The notes beneath the pieces are model-generated. The model searched no databases, was not told where the DNA came from, and saw only the letters and a program-made list of their open reading frames with translations. 64,000 nt of DNA from Casuarius casuarius (Eukaryota; Chordata; Aves; Casuariiformes; Casuariidae), in the NCBI GenBank assembly GCA_003342895.1, contig PTFA01000536.1:121972-185971 (forward strand), written 5' to 3'. Positions 52,791 to 64,000 of the stretch are shown piece by piece; position 1 is the first letter of the stretch; every line of letters begins with the position of its first letter. The position numbers and the translations under genes were made by a program.

Positions 52791-53544
52791 TGACTGTGAT
52801 TTCAGAAATCATAAATAAATATGAAATAAAAACATTAAGAATACTGCAAAAAAAGAAAAACATAATTATGGCTTCAGTCTAATCCTTTTTGCTAGTAGAC
52901 AGACACAAACTACATGGTAATGATTGGGAAGTAGCTATTTTGCTCAAAATGTGAAAATTATAAAATGGGTGGAAATTAAGGAAAAAGAAAAAAAGACAAG
53001 AGAGAACAGATAGAAACTCTTTATTAGTTGAAATAGGTCATAAGATGCTCTGTCAGGTAATCTTGGTTGGTCCCTATGAAATCTTTGCAAATACTCCAAA
53101 AGTATTTTCAGCCAGCAACGCATGTCATATTCTTAATGTGACATTTAAAAGGTGATTCTTGGCTTAAAAGAAAAAGAAAAGCTGACCTATATATTGTCAA
53201 ATCCTTTAAAGTCAATTAATTCACAATAGAGAAAAGAAATTATAAAAGCTTGCATGAGAATGTTCAGACACCCTAAACTTATTTTCCTAAGACTTACAGA
53301 TCTCTGCAAAGATAGTGCTGAGAATAATTTCTCAACAGAGAATGTAATGACAGCAGCCAAAAATCTAATTCCCACATAAAGTGAAAATGAGTAAAAGAGA
53401 ACAAAAATATATCCAATAAAGCCATTAATTACATAAAATAACAACAAAACTAGTGTTAAACTGTTAGTGTGAGCTAAGTTGGAACTTGTTTGGTCAGTTC
53501 AAGTTTTCTCCAATATGTATCTGAAGTATATCAAGTACAACTCT
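52791..53544. other. Unassigned AT-rich sequence, no gene seen
   Basis: No recognised gene or repeat. Confidence 0.6.
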
Positions 53545-53845
53545 ATGTTCAAGGGAGGGTCAGCTTAGTCTATTTTTCTCAGTGCATTGTCTAGTTTGAA
53601 TATTTCAAGGTTGGAGATTTCACAGCCTCTCTGAGCAACATGTTCCTTTTGACTTCAATCATTGTGATCTTTTTCTCCTAGTATTTAATCAGAATTTCCT
53701 TTGTTGTAAGTTGTCTCCCTTGCATCTCCTTCTGTCACTGTGCACCTCTGAGGAGATTCTGACTCTGTCTTCTCCGTAACCTCGGACGAGGTAGCTGAAG
53801 ACAGTAATGTATCACAGTGTTTCCAAGAGATGACATATGACTTTC
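53545..53845 (-). mobile_element. Old CR1 LINE fragment, antisense
   Basis: The plus strand shows the complement of an avian CR1 3' region in the right order: GGTTGGAGATTTCACAGCCT, CTCTGAGCAACATGTTCC, TATTTAATCAGAATTTCCTT, TCTGTCACTGTGCACCTCTG, AGGAGATTCTGACTCTGTCT and AGGTAGCTGAAGACAGTAAT. It is more diverged than the other two copies, so older. The terminal octamers are not visible and both ends are approximate. Confidence 0.85.
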
Positions 53846-55377
53846 ATTAGTCAAACAAAATGACCTGATTCTATCCCAGAAGTGCAGAGTTGTTATGAAT
53901 CAAAACTGCTAGATACGTAGGTCACTGAACTATGGGCAACGGGTATACCATCTACTGTCTATACTGGTACTAGAAAATAAGCTTGTGTCTGGTAGCAATA
54001 TTGTAAATCAGCACTCATGAGAAGTTGTCGAATACATGGGAATACACAAGAAAAAAGCAGAAAGAGAAATAGAGTGCAACATTCCTTACTGTTCATAGAA
54101 CAAAACAGGACTGGATCTTTTCACTAAAATTGACAAAGCTACCTCATTATGCAGACTACTCTTCAAGCTCCTGCGAACTAGGTGATTTGTCAGATGCTGT
54201 CACTTCAAAGAAGCACTTTATTGGACATGGCATCCAAAATGAGGTGTAAGTTGCACACAGTGTATTTCAGATTACTTTTGCCAAGTTTGTCAAACTTCTC
54301 AAGTTGAAGTTCAGTTACCTTCTATCACTATCTACCACTGTAGACAAATGGAAAAACTGAAGCAGCAAGTGAAATTACCAGGATTCAGTTAAGGAAAGCT
54401 GCCAAAAGAATAGAAAATAGCGTAGACAACGAATTCCTGAATTAATCTTACAGAGTATGTTGGTAGGAGCATGGTACAACTTCTGATGTGAAGGAACACA
54501 GATGCATCGATGCCTCTTGCCTCAGCATTGCTGCAAGGTTTAGGAGGAGGAATAGATAAGTAAAGCTTGCAAAGGCCATAGCCTCGTATGCCCAACAGTT
54601 AAAGACTGGTCAGATCATTTCATTCTCAAATTAGTCCTTTATAATTAACTGTTTCTTTGAGAGCAAGCCACTTCTCTTGGTCAGATAAATCCCTATTTCA
54701 TAATGCAGCACTGGTTAGACTTCTACTTTGCTGATGACCCAAATACATCAGCTTATTACTAACAAACAAGAAGACTGTAAATGTAATGAATTTTATGCTG
54801 AGACACATTCTACTAAGACACAACCACCAGGATAGTGATGTAACAGGCTGAGAAATGACTAACAGACATCAGAACAGGATCTTAAAACACTACCACGGCC
54901 TTTGTAGGTGACCCAACTCCAAGACAGACTCCTGTCTTCATTTTAAGCAATTGAACTCACTGAAAAAGCCATCAAACTACATGCTACCAAAAATATACTA
55001 AAAAATGCAATAAAAAATAACATCAATAGGGACATTATAGTATGATTATAGCATCATGTCTACTAGCTAGAGAACTTCCTTTCCAGCTGCTAGTTGCTGG
55101 GAGACAGCATTATAATGACAAAAAAGTCAAACATTTCAGTGTTTTGAATCCTTTCTTTTACACCCTTGAAAAAAAAATAAAATCAGAAAATGTAATTGTT
55201 AAATAACATAAAATGACTACAAAGTAGCAAGTCTTATCAACTGACAATTCACTGTGAATTAGTGCAAAATTAGTAATAGGTATACTATATGAATAACATA
55301 TAGTTATTCTAACTATATAGATGATATAACTAGATAATGATCTTTGTATTGATATCTTTGAATTATCTGAGACAAAT
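53846..55377. other. Unassigned AT-rich sequence, no gene seen
   Basis: No gene recognised. A minus frame at 54389-54595 contains no domain. Confidence 0.55.
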
Positions 55378-55455
55378 GAAAGGAAGGAAGGAGCCGAAGG
55401 GAAGGGAAGGGAAGGGAAGGGAAGGGAAGGGAAGGGAAGGGAAGGGAAGGGAAGG
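55378..55455. repeat. (GGAA)n then (GAAGG)12 purine array
   Basis: About four GGAA units, a short GAGCC interruption, then twelve perfect GAAGG units at 55396-55455. All bases on the plus strand of the main array are purine, giving a strong strand asymmetry. The minus strand would read as a Pro-Phe-Pro-Ser-Leu repeat within a 128-codon frame, which is not a gene. Confidence 0.97.
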
Positions 55456-56082
55456 GGAGTCATAGCAACTGTTTTATTATCAGCAAAGATCAATGAAAAA
55501 GAAATGATGCAATGCATTTCATTTTGTCCTGAAGTCTTAAACAAAACCCTTTAAAATAGGCTGCCGAGAAAGTTGAGTCAAATAGTTTCCACAGATTAGC
55601 AACTGCTTAAGAAAATAAACAGCTTGAATATATGTAGTCCATTTTCTTCTTACCAAAATGCTAATAGTGATAGGTCTCAAGGATCTGTTTTAATGCTGTT
55701 TTTAATGTCTCAATGGTAATATCAAGAATATTCAAAAAGAGGGTTGTCCATTTTGAACATGACACGCAGCCCTTCATTTTTGTCAACAGTTGAATATTCT
55801 GAGTCATTTTAGAAGGAAATACATTGTTGGCTAATGTGAATTAAAGTATATGGATGTGAGAGTTTGGACTGGAGTGTCTGGGTAAAAGTAGATCAGACCA
55901 TTACTGTGGAGAACTTGGGAATATTTATTCAAAATATGGTGGAGTTAAAAAAAAATAAACCAGTGTGAGTTAAAAAAAAAAAAAAAAAGTGTATAAATTC
56001 AATGGGAAGAGCAGACCTTATTTTCTTTTACCACACCCACATATTCACCTGATGTTTTGTAATCTGCCACTAAATCATAACC
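55456..56082. other. Unassigned AT-rich sequence with A runs
   Basis: No gene recognised. A-runs at about 55946-55955 and 55971-55988. Confidence 0.6.
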
Positions 56083-56313
56083 TCAGAGTGATCTGAATGT
56101 TGCAACNAGCTGACCCTTCTTACTGAGGAACAAATTATTTGAGCTCTTCAAAGATCTGTCCTGAAGAGCTACATTGAAGAAAGCATCATCTTTTACCAGG
56201 ATGCAGAAGCTGATCAGGAATAGGCTGAAGACAAGCAGAATAGTCCAACCCAGAGATTGGTGGTGATGGATAAGGGCTTCTAAGGTTGCCTTTAAATGAG
56301 CAATGTAAGGCAC
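56083..56313 (-). other. Uncharacterised 76-codon frame, probably chance
   Basis: The minus strand has an open frame with a hydrophobic segment (LGWTILLVFSLFLISFCILV) that resembles a membrane span. It contains the window's one ambiguous base (N at 56107). No family, splice context or promoter was recognised. The surrounding 56083-56510 is less AT-rich than average. Probably not a gene; recorded because the block is compositionally distinct. Confidence 0.12.
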
Positions 56314-59300
56314 AAGAAGGGGTCTTTAGGGTGCAGATGTGCTTTGCATCCTGACTTCAAGTATGGATGTATGCAACCAAGGTTCCAGCGCACACTGGGA
56401 TACCACCAGCCCAGCCCATGTTCAATGGGGATGATTGGTCCTTCGCACCTTCCTCTGCTCATACATAGGATTCTGCCAGTAGTGGCCCTAAAGCAATTCG
56501 TGTGAACTTCCAGTAAAGAGGCAATGCAAACCTACAGTTCTAAAATCGTAACAGATGACTTCTAATCCAATCCCTTTCCTTCCCTTCCCCCTTTTCATTA
56601 TACCATTCAGTAATGTACAAACACTCCATGAGTATCTACAGTAAATTCATAAAATTGAATAATAATAATAATATCCATAACAAGCAATTGTGTACGATAA
56701 GACATGACACACTGCATTATCCAAGTATATTATCCAAGGATACTAAGGACATGATTCATCATCAAACAGTTTTTTTTTGTTTTTTTTTTAACTTGTGTAC
56801 AATCTTTATTGTTATGTTAATGAAATATAATTTGCTGAGCATTTGGAACATGCAAATTGCTTGGTGTTCCAAAAAAGAAAGAAAGAAAGAAAAAAAAAAA
56901 AACATGCAAGAGGAGCAAAATTGTAAGGAAATGAGCTTCAGGGTCATGGAAAAAAATACAAATATCTAAGAAAAGTATTTCATTGCAATTGCCAACATGC
57001 GGGAACAATGATCTGACTATCAGTAATGAAATAAAACATCAAAAGTTCCTACATAATAAAATGTAATAAAATTCTATAATAAAATAAACATTCAATTTTT
57101 ATAAAGTTTAATGCACTTTTATAGTGATTGGAAGTAGTCAGGGTGTTAAAATATTCATAAGTTTTGACACTGCCTTACTACTGTATCAGAAAAGCTTTAG
57201 AAGCCTTAGATTTTTTAAGCTGATGCAGGGAAAGTTGTCTGCCATGTACATTAAAAATTAGTCCCTATGACAGGCTCAGAGTTAAAAACATCATCTATAC
57301 TGAATCTGCTCAAATGTCCATCAAGAAATCTCACTAAGTTTACAGTTAGATTTTGATTTAGATGTAATGCCATTGGATAACCCTTTGTTTAAGATAGATC
57401 TTTAACATTGAATCTTTGAGAACCTCGTCTCTTTTACCTATCTCATGTATGTTCTCAGTAGCTGGCAATTTTTCACTATTGCCTATGCTAACAGGTCAGC
57501 AGTTTTGACATTGAAAAGTAATTAAATAAATGAACTGGTTCAGATAGATTAATAGAATCACAGAAACAGTATTTTCAGAACTGGGTAGTAATATCTATTA
57601 CCTTTATTCAGATATTTTTGACTTACACACACAATTTTTATACAGTCTTATATAAAACAGATAAATCACTCTTTCAGTTACGGACATGGATTTGTTGTTT
57701 TGGCATCAAGCAGATAAAGCAGCCAAAAATATCTTCTGTCCTGGGGAAAACTAATTATAGTACAAGTATAGACAAAGTTTCCATGTGTGACGCATATCTA
57801 TACAAGCTCCTGAGAAGAGATTTTGATATGCTATTAATTCAGAAGCTAACCAGGAACAGGCAGATAGAAGTGATCTATCCATCTCTCGTTTCATGTCAAA
57901 TAATGTATTAAGGGCTGGGGATGGAGGATACTCTAATGTACAGTATTTGTCCATGACTACTCAGTTACTGTCTGCCAACTGCAGATAAGAAAAATATAGT
58001 CTTGACATATCTTCTTATAACAAGGAAATGTTACCAAATGAATACCTACAGAAGACTGAAATGGTAGTCTATAAAATGAAATAATTGTGAAATACTAGCG
58101 AAAAAGACTGGCTCCAGGTTTCATTAAAGACATATAGACCACGTTCATTAAAATGGTAGGGAATCTTACCATCTTTGACTCCTCTCTAAGCTTCTGTAAG
58201 CATGGTATGTTTGTGAAAATGTCTACTTTTACCTTCATGTTGCTAAAAAAAGCTTGATTCCTTTTTTCCACACATGTTCTGGCCACATTCCACACCTTCC
58301 AACTAGATTATTGGAATGCACTAAACTGAATCTGAATGTGAAGACAATGCAACAGTGTTTGGTTGGAAGAGAATGAAGGTGGCCATATGCAATCTGAAGA
58401 CAGAAGAGAATGAGAGAGAAATGGTAAAGACGGAAAAACATGAAAACATTATAAAATGTACATGGTTTCTCAGAGCACATGTTTTCCCTCAACTGGCAAT
58501 AGATTCCCAAATTGAATCTATGTAAAGAAATAGACATAAAATTCCCATGCTCACACAGAAGAAAATATAATTTAACATACATATTTGAGTTATGTAATCA
58601 GTATATTGATACCTATTTCATCTGCCCAAGTTAACTGAACAAATTTTAATAGTCCTTATATACTAATATTGATTCTGACTTTTAATGTATGTATATATGT
58701 CCATACTATTGTATGGTATAATACAGTTTATTTGGTTGTCAGGAATTAGTTAGCAGAATCCCTTATAGTACATGCTTATATGGAAGAGCTGTACAGCTTA
58801 ATGCAAAGATTTATATGTATCCAAAAGAATAAACCAGTTGTTCACAGACCCTTAAGATTCTGAATTAGTTGTGTATTCCAGTCTTTCTCTTTTTGGTATA
58901 TTTTCTGAAATGTATTGTACATGATTTGTATCAAAACCTTGGGTCTTATATTGATTTTATTCAAGGATTATGGTTCATACAACTTCGAAGCTGTTATCTT
59001 GGGTCTCTAAAATTTCTAAAATACCTTGTCAAGTTCAGAAAATGAGCAGTATAATCCCAGATCAGACACAGTCTCATCTGTATTGCTCTACGAGGAAATT
59101 GGATACTTGCAGAATGCTAGTAATTTTACCAAGTCTCAGAATAAACATTTCCGAAAGTAATAATGACTTATAACAAAACAGTTTGTTAGGTAGAAAAGCA
59201 TTTTTTGTTGTTTTATTTCATTTTTCTTTTCCTTGCCTTTCTCTTTCTCGCAGAACAAAAAAACTTCTAAGCTTGGACATTTTATTTTCATGTTTAAACA

Positions 59301-61140
59301 GATGGCTAATAAAAGCTTATGCAACCCAAACATCTCACCTAACCATTAATCTTCATTTCACAGCAAGTGCTGCACATTTGTTGACACAATTCTATAGAGA
59401 CTGTGTGAAAGAAAGTCCCAGATACATCCTCTTCTTTAAATTATAAAGACTGCCTTTACTTTATCCTAGTGCAGCTGAAATAGAAGGGGAAGAACCAAAA
59501 GGAAGGGAGAGCAGGCAGTGGAGGAAGAATAGCTGGAGCTGAAGGGCAAAATTCTTGTATAGTAACACTGACCATGACTTTGAATTTGCCATGATGCATC
59601 CCAATCCTCTTTTTTTTTTTTTCATCACAGTGAAGTCCCTGATAGCAAGGTGTTCTTTCTACAAAATCTGCTAAAGCTTTCCAACTTTGGAAATAATAAT
59701 AACAACAACACAAAACCTCTGAACAGCATTTATAAATTATAAAAATATATTTTGAAATTATTATAGCTCAGTATGACATTTGGATAATTTACTAATAATT
59801 AAGCTCACAAATTTCTGGGGGGGAGGAGGAATTGAAAAAGAAGTGATTGCAAGGAAGGTCTCTAACCGAAATCTGAGGAAAAGAATAACAGTTGCTTTCT
59901 TGAAAAAGGCCATACTTCATATATTCTTGTTACACTTTTCTCTACTGAAAAACTAGTATTTGTGGAACTGCAGACAGGATTTCCTCATTTTGTTTTCATT
60001 TTTTAGGTCTCAACTCCCCTCCTTTGCTAAGTAGGATTTGGCAGATTATTTTGATTAAATTCTTGGTTTATTACTTTACCATAAAGTTAACATTTTATTC
60101 TTTTTTCCAATTAATTCATTTCCCTCTCTACCACAAATGGAATAGGCACTTTGGAGTTCATGTTTGTGCTGGCTAAGCTCAGGGCTCATTAACTAACAGA
60201 TCACTAATAATGGACTTTTTCCTCCATTTCTTGTTATGTAGAATGTCTTGAAATTTTGGTATGCTCCATAGAAACCCAAAGCCTGTTTAGCATCCCAGAT
60301 TAGCAATTCACAGAAGACTAACAGACCTTGTACTAACCCTGCAGCTACATAGCTATAATATGGAAAGCAACATGAAAAGGCCTATAGCTGAGACTTTCTG
60401 TATTTGGATAATCAAGAAATTCAAAGTCTAGTTTTGAGATTATTAAATGTTAATATAAGAGAAATGGGTTTTTCAGCAGTTCAGTATTTCAGTTCATGAC
60501 TCAAACAGGTTTTTGGTTCTCATCAAAAAGTGAATGCGACACTCAGTCTACAAAAGTTACACTCGTCAATTCTTGGTCCTGTTTGAACTGGTGTGAAGGA
60601 GCAATATTTTAACATTCGCTGTTACAGATGTCCTAGAATTCCCTCCTCAGCTACATTACCCCAGTCTGCACAGAATATTGTATTCTAACTGTCCTTTGAT
60701 AATGTTATCCATAGGGACAACATTGAAGGGTTAGAAAATTAAAAGATAGCCCCAAACCTACTGACTACCGTATTTATTTATTTATTTATTTATTCTCCTT
60801 CTTGCCAGAGTTGGGCTGTATCGATATGTTTTGCTTTAGAGAGTGAAAGAGGGCACTGATGTAGGTGGAATGCTCAGTTTCATTATAGGTCTTCTGAAAT
60901 CAGGAAAAAGCAATCAAACCTCTAAAATATCTGCTTATTTCTACTAATGCCTGCTTATTTCTTATAAAAATTAAAAGTGGTGAAAAGGTTAACCAAGCCT
61001 ACTGTTTCTATAAGAGTACAATTTAAGCGTTAATCAAGCGTCAGGTTTGTTTAGCTGGTATTTTGAAGTCCTTACCAACTCATGGAATCAGTCCTACTAG
61101 AAAAATATACACATCACATTTTTAAAAATTATTTTTGCAG
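56314..61140. other. Unassigned AT-rich sequence with simple repeats
   Basis: No gene recognised. Simple repeats: AAT units at about 56659-56673, T runs at 56770-56789, (GAAA)n/A-rich at 56871-56902, T12 near 59612 and (TTTA)n at 60772-60794. Frames of 85-118 codons here have no domain and arise partly from the simple repeats. Confidence 0.55.
60772..60794. repeat. (TTTA)n microsatellite
   Basis: Five to six TTTA units, preceded by a CCG and followed by CTCC. Confidence 0.95.
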
Positions 61141-61294
61141 GCAATATGCATCATTGTGGCCTCATTCACACTTGCTGACACATTCAACAGTCAAGAAAAT
61201 AGATTCAAGCAGATATATTTATCCGTGGCTACCTTCTTAAAATGTGAAAGATATCAGCCTGAAGACCTCCAGAAAGCATCTTCTGTAGCAATAT
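61141..61294 (+). other. Possible 154-nt coding exon (unproven)
   Basis: ATTATTTTTGCAG ends at 61140 as an acceptor and GTAAGT starts at 61295 as a perfect donor. One frame is open across all 51 codons: it begins AICIIVASFTLADTFNSQ and ends ERYQPEDLQKASSVAI. It has a short hydrophobic start followed by a polar, mixed-charge stretch, which looks more protein-like than most frames in the window. A stop lies just past the donor. I do not recognise the protein, and no second exon was found nearby. A pseudoexon remains the main alternative. Confidence 0.3.
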
Positions 61295-63826
61295 GTAAGT
61301 AAGAATACAGACTTGTGCCACTATGTAGATTGGAAAATCTGAAATATTAACACACTGTAGTTTCAAAAATATGTAATTTATTGCTAAAACAAAGCACTAG
61401 TTCTATGGAGTGCTTAATATAAAAGTCAGTGTGTAAATTTCTCCATTAAACAGTATCTGCATGTTATTGGAGGTGCCATATTAAGAAGTACAGTGTGTTC
61501 CCCTTTAGACACTATTCAGAACGCATTGTGGTTTTAATACAGTTCTCTGTTCCCCATTTCAAGATTTATGTTCCCATCCATGCCTTTAATTTGGAGTGAT
61601 TTGTATCCCACAGCCTTCCGATTTCAAGGCACTACATTTACAAAATTGCTGTATTATGACAAACCAGCTATCAGAGATGGATAAATTAATTTCTCCTGTT
61701 TTGTTGATGTTATTGTTTTAATATCTACTGTGGAACCTGACTCTGACATATTACATGACTGTTTGTCTAAAAATTTACTTCTGTTAATATCATTGCATTG
61801 TTCTACATTTTAAAAAAATGATTTAAAATAATGTGTTTGGCTTTCATCACATTTTCCAGTTCCTTTTCAAATTAAACTTAAAAATCAATAAGTAAATAGC
61901 CTAAGTAAAGACAAATCCTATGCATTTTGGTAACCTAATTATTTTTTGTTTAATTATGCAAGTTTCTTGCATACTCATGCTTGTAATCTTTCAAGTTATC
62001 CAGGGACCTGAACTAGCATTTCCTGAAGCACGATGGATGCCTACCATTGCTGTAAACTACAGAGGCATTTAACAGATCAGTCACTGTGTGGATAAGAATA
62101 AGTAGATCCTCTCTGCTTGGAAGACTGATGAGTAAAAATGTATTAATGATCTTCTCTGAAGGGCTGTCCTTTAGCAGAATCTAGTTAGTCAATGCAGTCA
62201 CTTAATACGTGGGATGAAGTATATTATCACTATGTATATTCCATTATTTATGGGTTTTCATGAGAGGAAAAAAGAAAGACTGGTGGTCGACTTCTCATGC
62301 TGGAGAATTTGAGATCTCAGACTGGTGAGATTAGGCACTCCTTACATATTGATACCAAGGTCGTGACTGACTTGTTTTTGCTTGTTTTTAATCTAAATTG
62401 TGGATCTTCACTGAAATTCCTAACAACAACGAGATTAGAGTGTGCATATGTATCTGTGGGTGTATACACATATGTATCAAACCACTGGAGAAAAAGTTTA
62501 TTGGAATAATTTTCTTGCTCTTAACCTGCACCATAAACGTAAATTCTACTGGTTCTTGTAACTACAGTTTTGTACCTAGATCCTGGAAAGAAAAGGGTGA
62601 GGAATGAGCAAGGGCTAATTCTGGCAAGTGCTCGCCGGTGCCAGCAGGCTATTCATTAATTTATGAAATAGTAAAGCCATGAGCAGTGATAAAGGTGTAG
62701 AAATTTAGTATTTACTAGGAAGTGTAGAACCAGCACTTTTCAGAGAAACTGCAAATATGGCCCAATAGATGACATAGGGTTTTGCACATTTGCATTATAT
62801 GAATTTCATCTTCAGGTAGGATGTTCTTGAAAGTTAAGATTAAGTTAGGATTAAGATATTTAGCTTAGAATGAGAGTTTTTGGGGCAGGATATTATTATA
62901 CAGAAAGAAAACATGTAAATTAAATGTTGTCAGGTAGATTTATTTATTATGACCCTGTTGAGCAATACTCTGTCTGGAGGTATAGCCAATGTTTAAGTAA
63001 ATAAATGCAAATCCTTGCTAAATATTATACCCACAAAACCAAACTATTTTTTCCCACTCACCAGTGATAAATAGTTACTTCAGCAGTTACCAGTCTTCTC
63101 CATCTTCTCCCAGAATTATAAATAGATCATTTTTTGGCCTAGTATAGCAAGAGCTACCTGTCTAGTCTACAAGAAACTACATTCTTCATCCATTCTTAGT
63201 TGAAGCTAAAGTTCTATTCAGCCTGCTTGGAGTGCAGAATCCCATGAGTACTATATTACATCATAACTGTGCCTGTGATACAATTCATTTCTACTTAAGG
63301 AATTCTAACTGACTTCAGATCTTCAACTGGTAGCTACTTGTCTAGCTATGAGTTTATTTGTGGGGATATTAATATTAAATGGAAATATTAATTTATTGAA
63401 AAAATGTTTAGAGAAATGTTCCTTTTATGAGGATTTTCTCAGATCCAAGAATTTCTGTTGAGAATTGTAAAAGAAAAAGCTAATCGCATGGGTGGGAGAG
63501 GGGAAGATACTTATATTTTTATAAAGCTTGGGTATTTTGAGGAAGGAAGTAGGGAGGTCACCTACCCATTAATTTAAGGAGTCTTTCTTTCCCACTTACT
63601 TTTCTGCATATACTTTTAATCCTTTATCAAAATTTCAGCATTTCAGAAAACAAGTTTTGTTGGCCTAAGTTTTATTGTATAGTTTCATAGTTACAGTTTC
63701 CATAGAAGATGAGCAAAGTTTTCACAAAAGATACATGAACTTGGGCCTGCAATATGTTTGATAGCTCTGCTAACAACTGGATATCAACTGACTTAGGCTG
63801 ATAGGCCATATCTACTTTTTTTTGAA
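61295..63826. other. Unassigned AT-rich sequence, no gene seen
   Basis: No gene or transposon recognised up to the terminal CR1. Two short overlapping frames at 62297-62607 have no domain. Confidence 0.6.
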
Positions 63827-64000
63827 TTTTCACAGAATGGATGAGGTTGGAAGGGACCTCTGGAGATCTTCTAGACCAAACCTCTTGGCTCAGGTAGTGT
63901 CAACTAGAACATGTTGCCCAGGACCATGTCTCCAATGATGAAGATTCCACAATCTCTCTGGGCAACCTGTCCCAGTGCTCAGTCACCCTCACTGTAAAAA
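63827..64000 (-). mobile_element. CR1 LINE 3' end, antisense, cut by window edge
   Basis: The plus strand gives the complement of the avian CR1 3' end: CACAGAATGGATGAGGTTGG, AAGGGACCTCTGGAGATC, CATGTTGCCCAGGACCATGT, CCACAATCTCTCTGGGCAAC, CTGTCCCAGTGCTCAGTCAC and CCTCACTGTAAAAA. The element's 3' terminus is at the left; its body runs out of the window on the right. It is the least diverged of the three CR1 copies, so probably the youngest. Confidence 0.97.

Noticed and set aside
55158..55544. 128-codon minus frame with PFPSL repeats
   Set aside because: The repeat is the translation of the GAAGG microsatellite.
1..64000. CRISPR arrays, operons, bacterial or plasmid features, endogenous retroviral genes, rRNA
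   Set aside because: Composition, repeats and lack of long frames indicate vertebrate nuclear DNA; no evenly spaced repeats, gag/pol-like frames, LTR pairs or rRNA segments were seen.

Overview
The window reads as avian nuclear DNA, most likely a gene desert or a very long intron. The evidence for a bird is the repeat content. Three CR1 (chicken repeat 1) LINE fragments are present, two with the typical bird CR1 3' end ('aggttggaagggacctctgg' and its complement). Alu, B1/B2, other SINEs and recognisable endogenous retrovirus genes are absent. Base composition is visibly AT-rich, CpG is scarce, and microsatellites are of vertebrate type. I could not tell which bird, and no gene could be named. 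Open reading frames over the whole 64 kb are short (longest 147 codons), lack recognisable domains and look like chance.

Layout. 1-16.4 kb: unassigned AT-rich sequence with simple repeats at about 6.3 and 6.6 kb, a small CpG-bearing block at 4.4-4.6 kb, and a possible 37-nt exon at 15.43 kb. 16.44-18.06 kb: the main discovery, a decayed fragment of an L1/Tx1-clade LINE ORF2 on the minus strand, running from the late endonuclease domain into the early reverse-transcriptase domain. 18.1-33 kb: simple repeats, two moderately complex blocks of unknown origin (18.95-19.33 and 21.6-22.14 kb), a homeobox-motif-rich block at 26.87-27.2 kb, a possible exon at 28.0 kb and a clean 25-bp tandem duplication at 30.15 kb. 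33-46 kb: a CpG-bearing GTTC microsatellite, a sense-strand CR1 3' end (40.5 kb), a decayed 50-bp duplication (41.5 kb) and two diverged copies of an unidentified repeat 1.2 kb apart (44.7 and 45.9 kb). 46-64 kb: a C-run/G-run inverted repeat (52.76 kb), an old antisense CR1 (53.5-53.8 kb), a 12-copy GAAGG array (55.4 kb), an exon-like 154-nt segment (61.14 kb) and a second antisense CR1 cut by the window edge.

No group of genes acts together here. The content is transposon relics, simple repeats, and a few segments that could be exons or conserved regulatory elements; these last need alignment or RNA data. The best candidate for something unusual is the L1-like fragment, because birds are generally described as CR1-dominated with L1 essentially extinct or reduced to degraded scraps.
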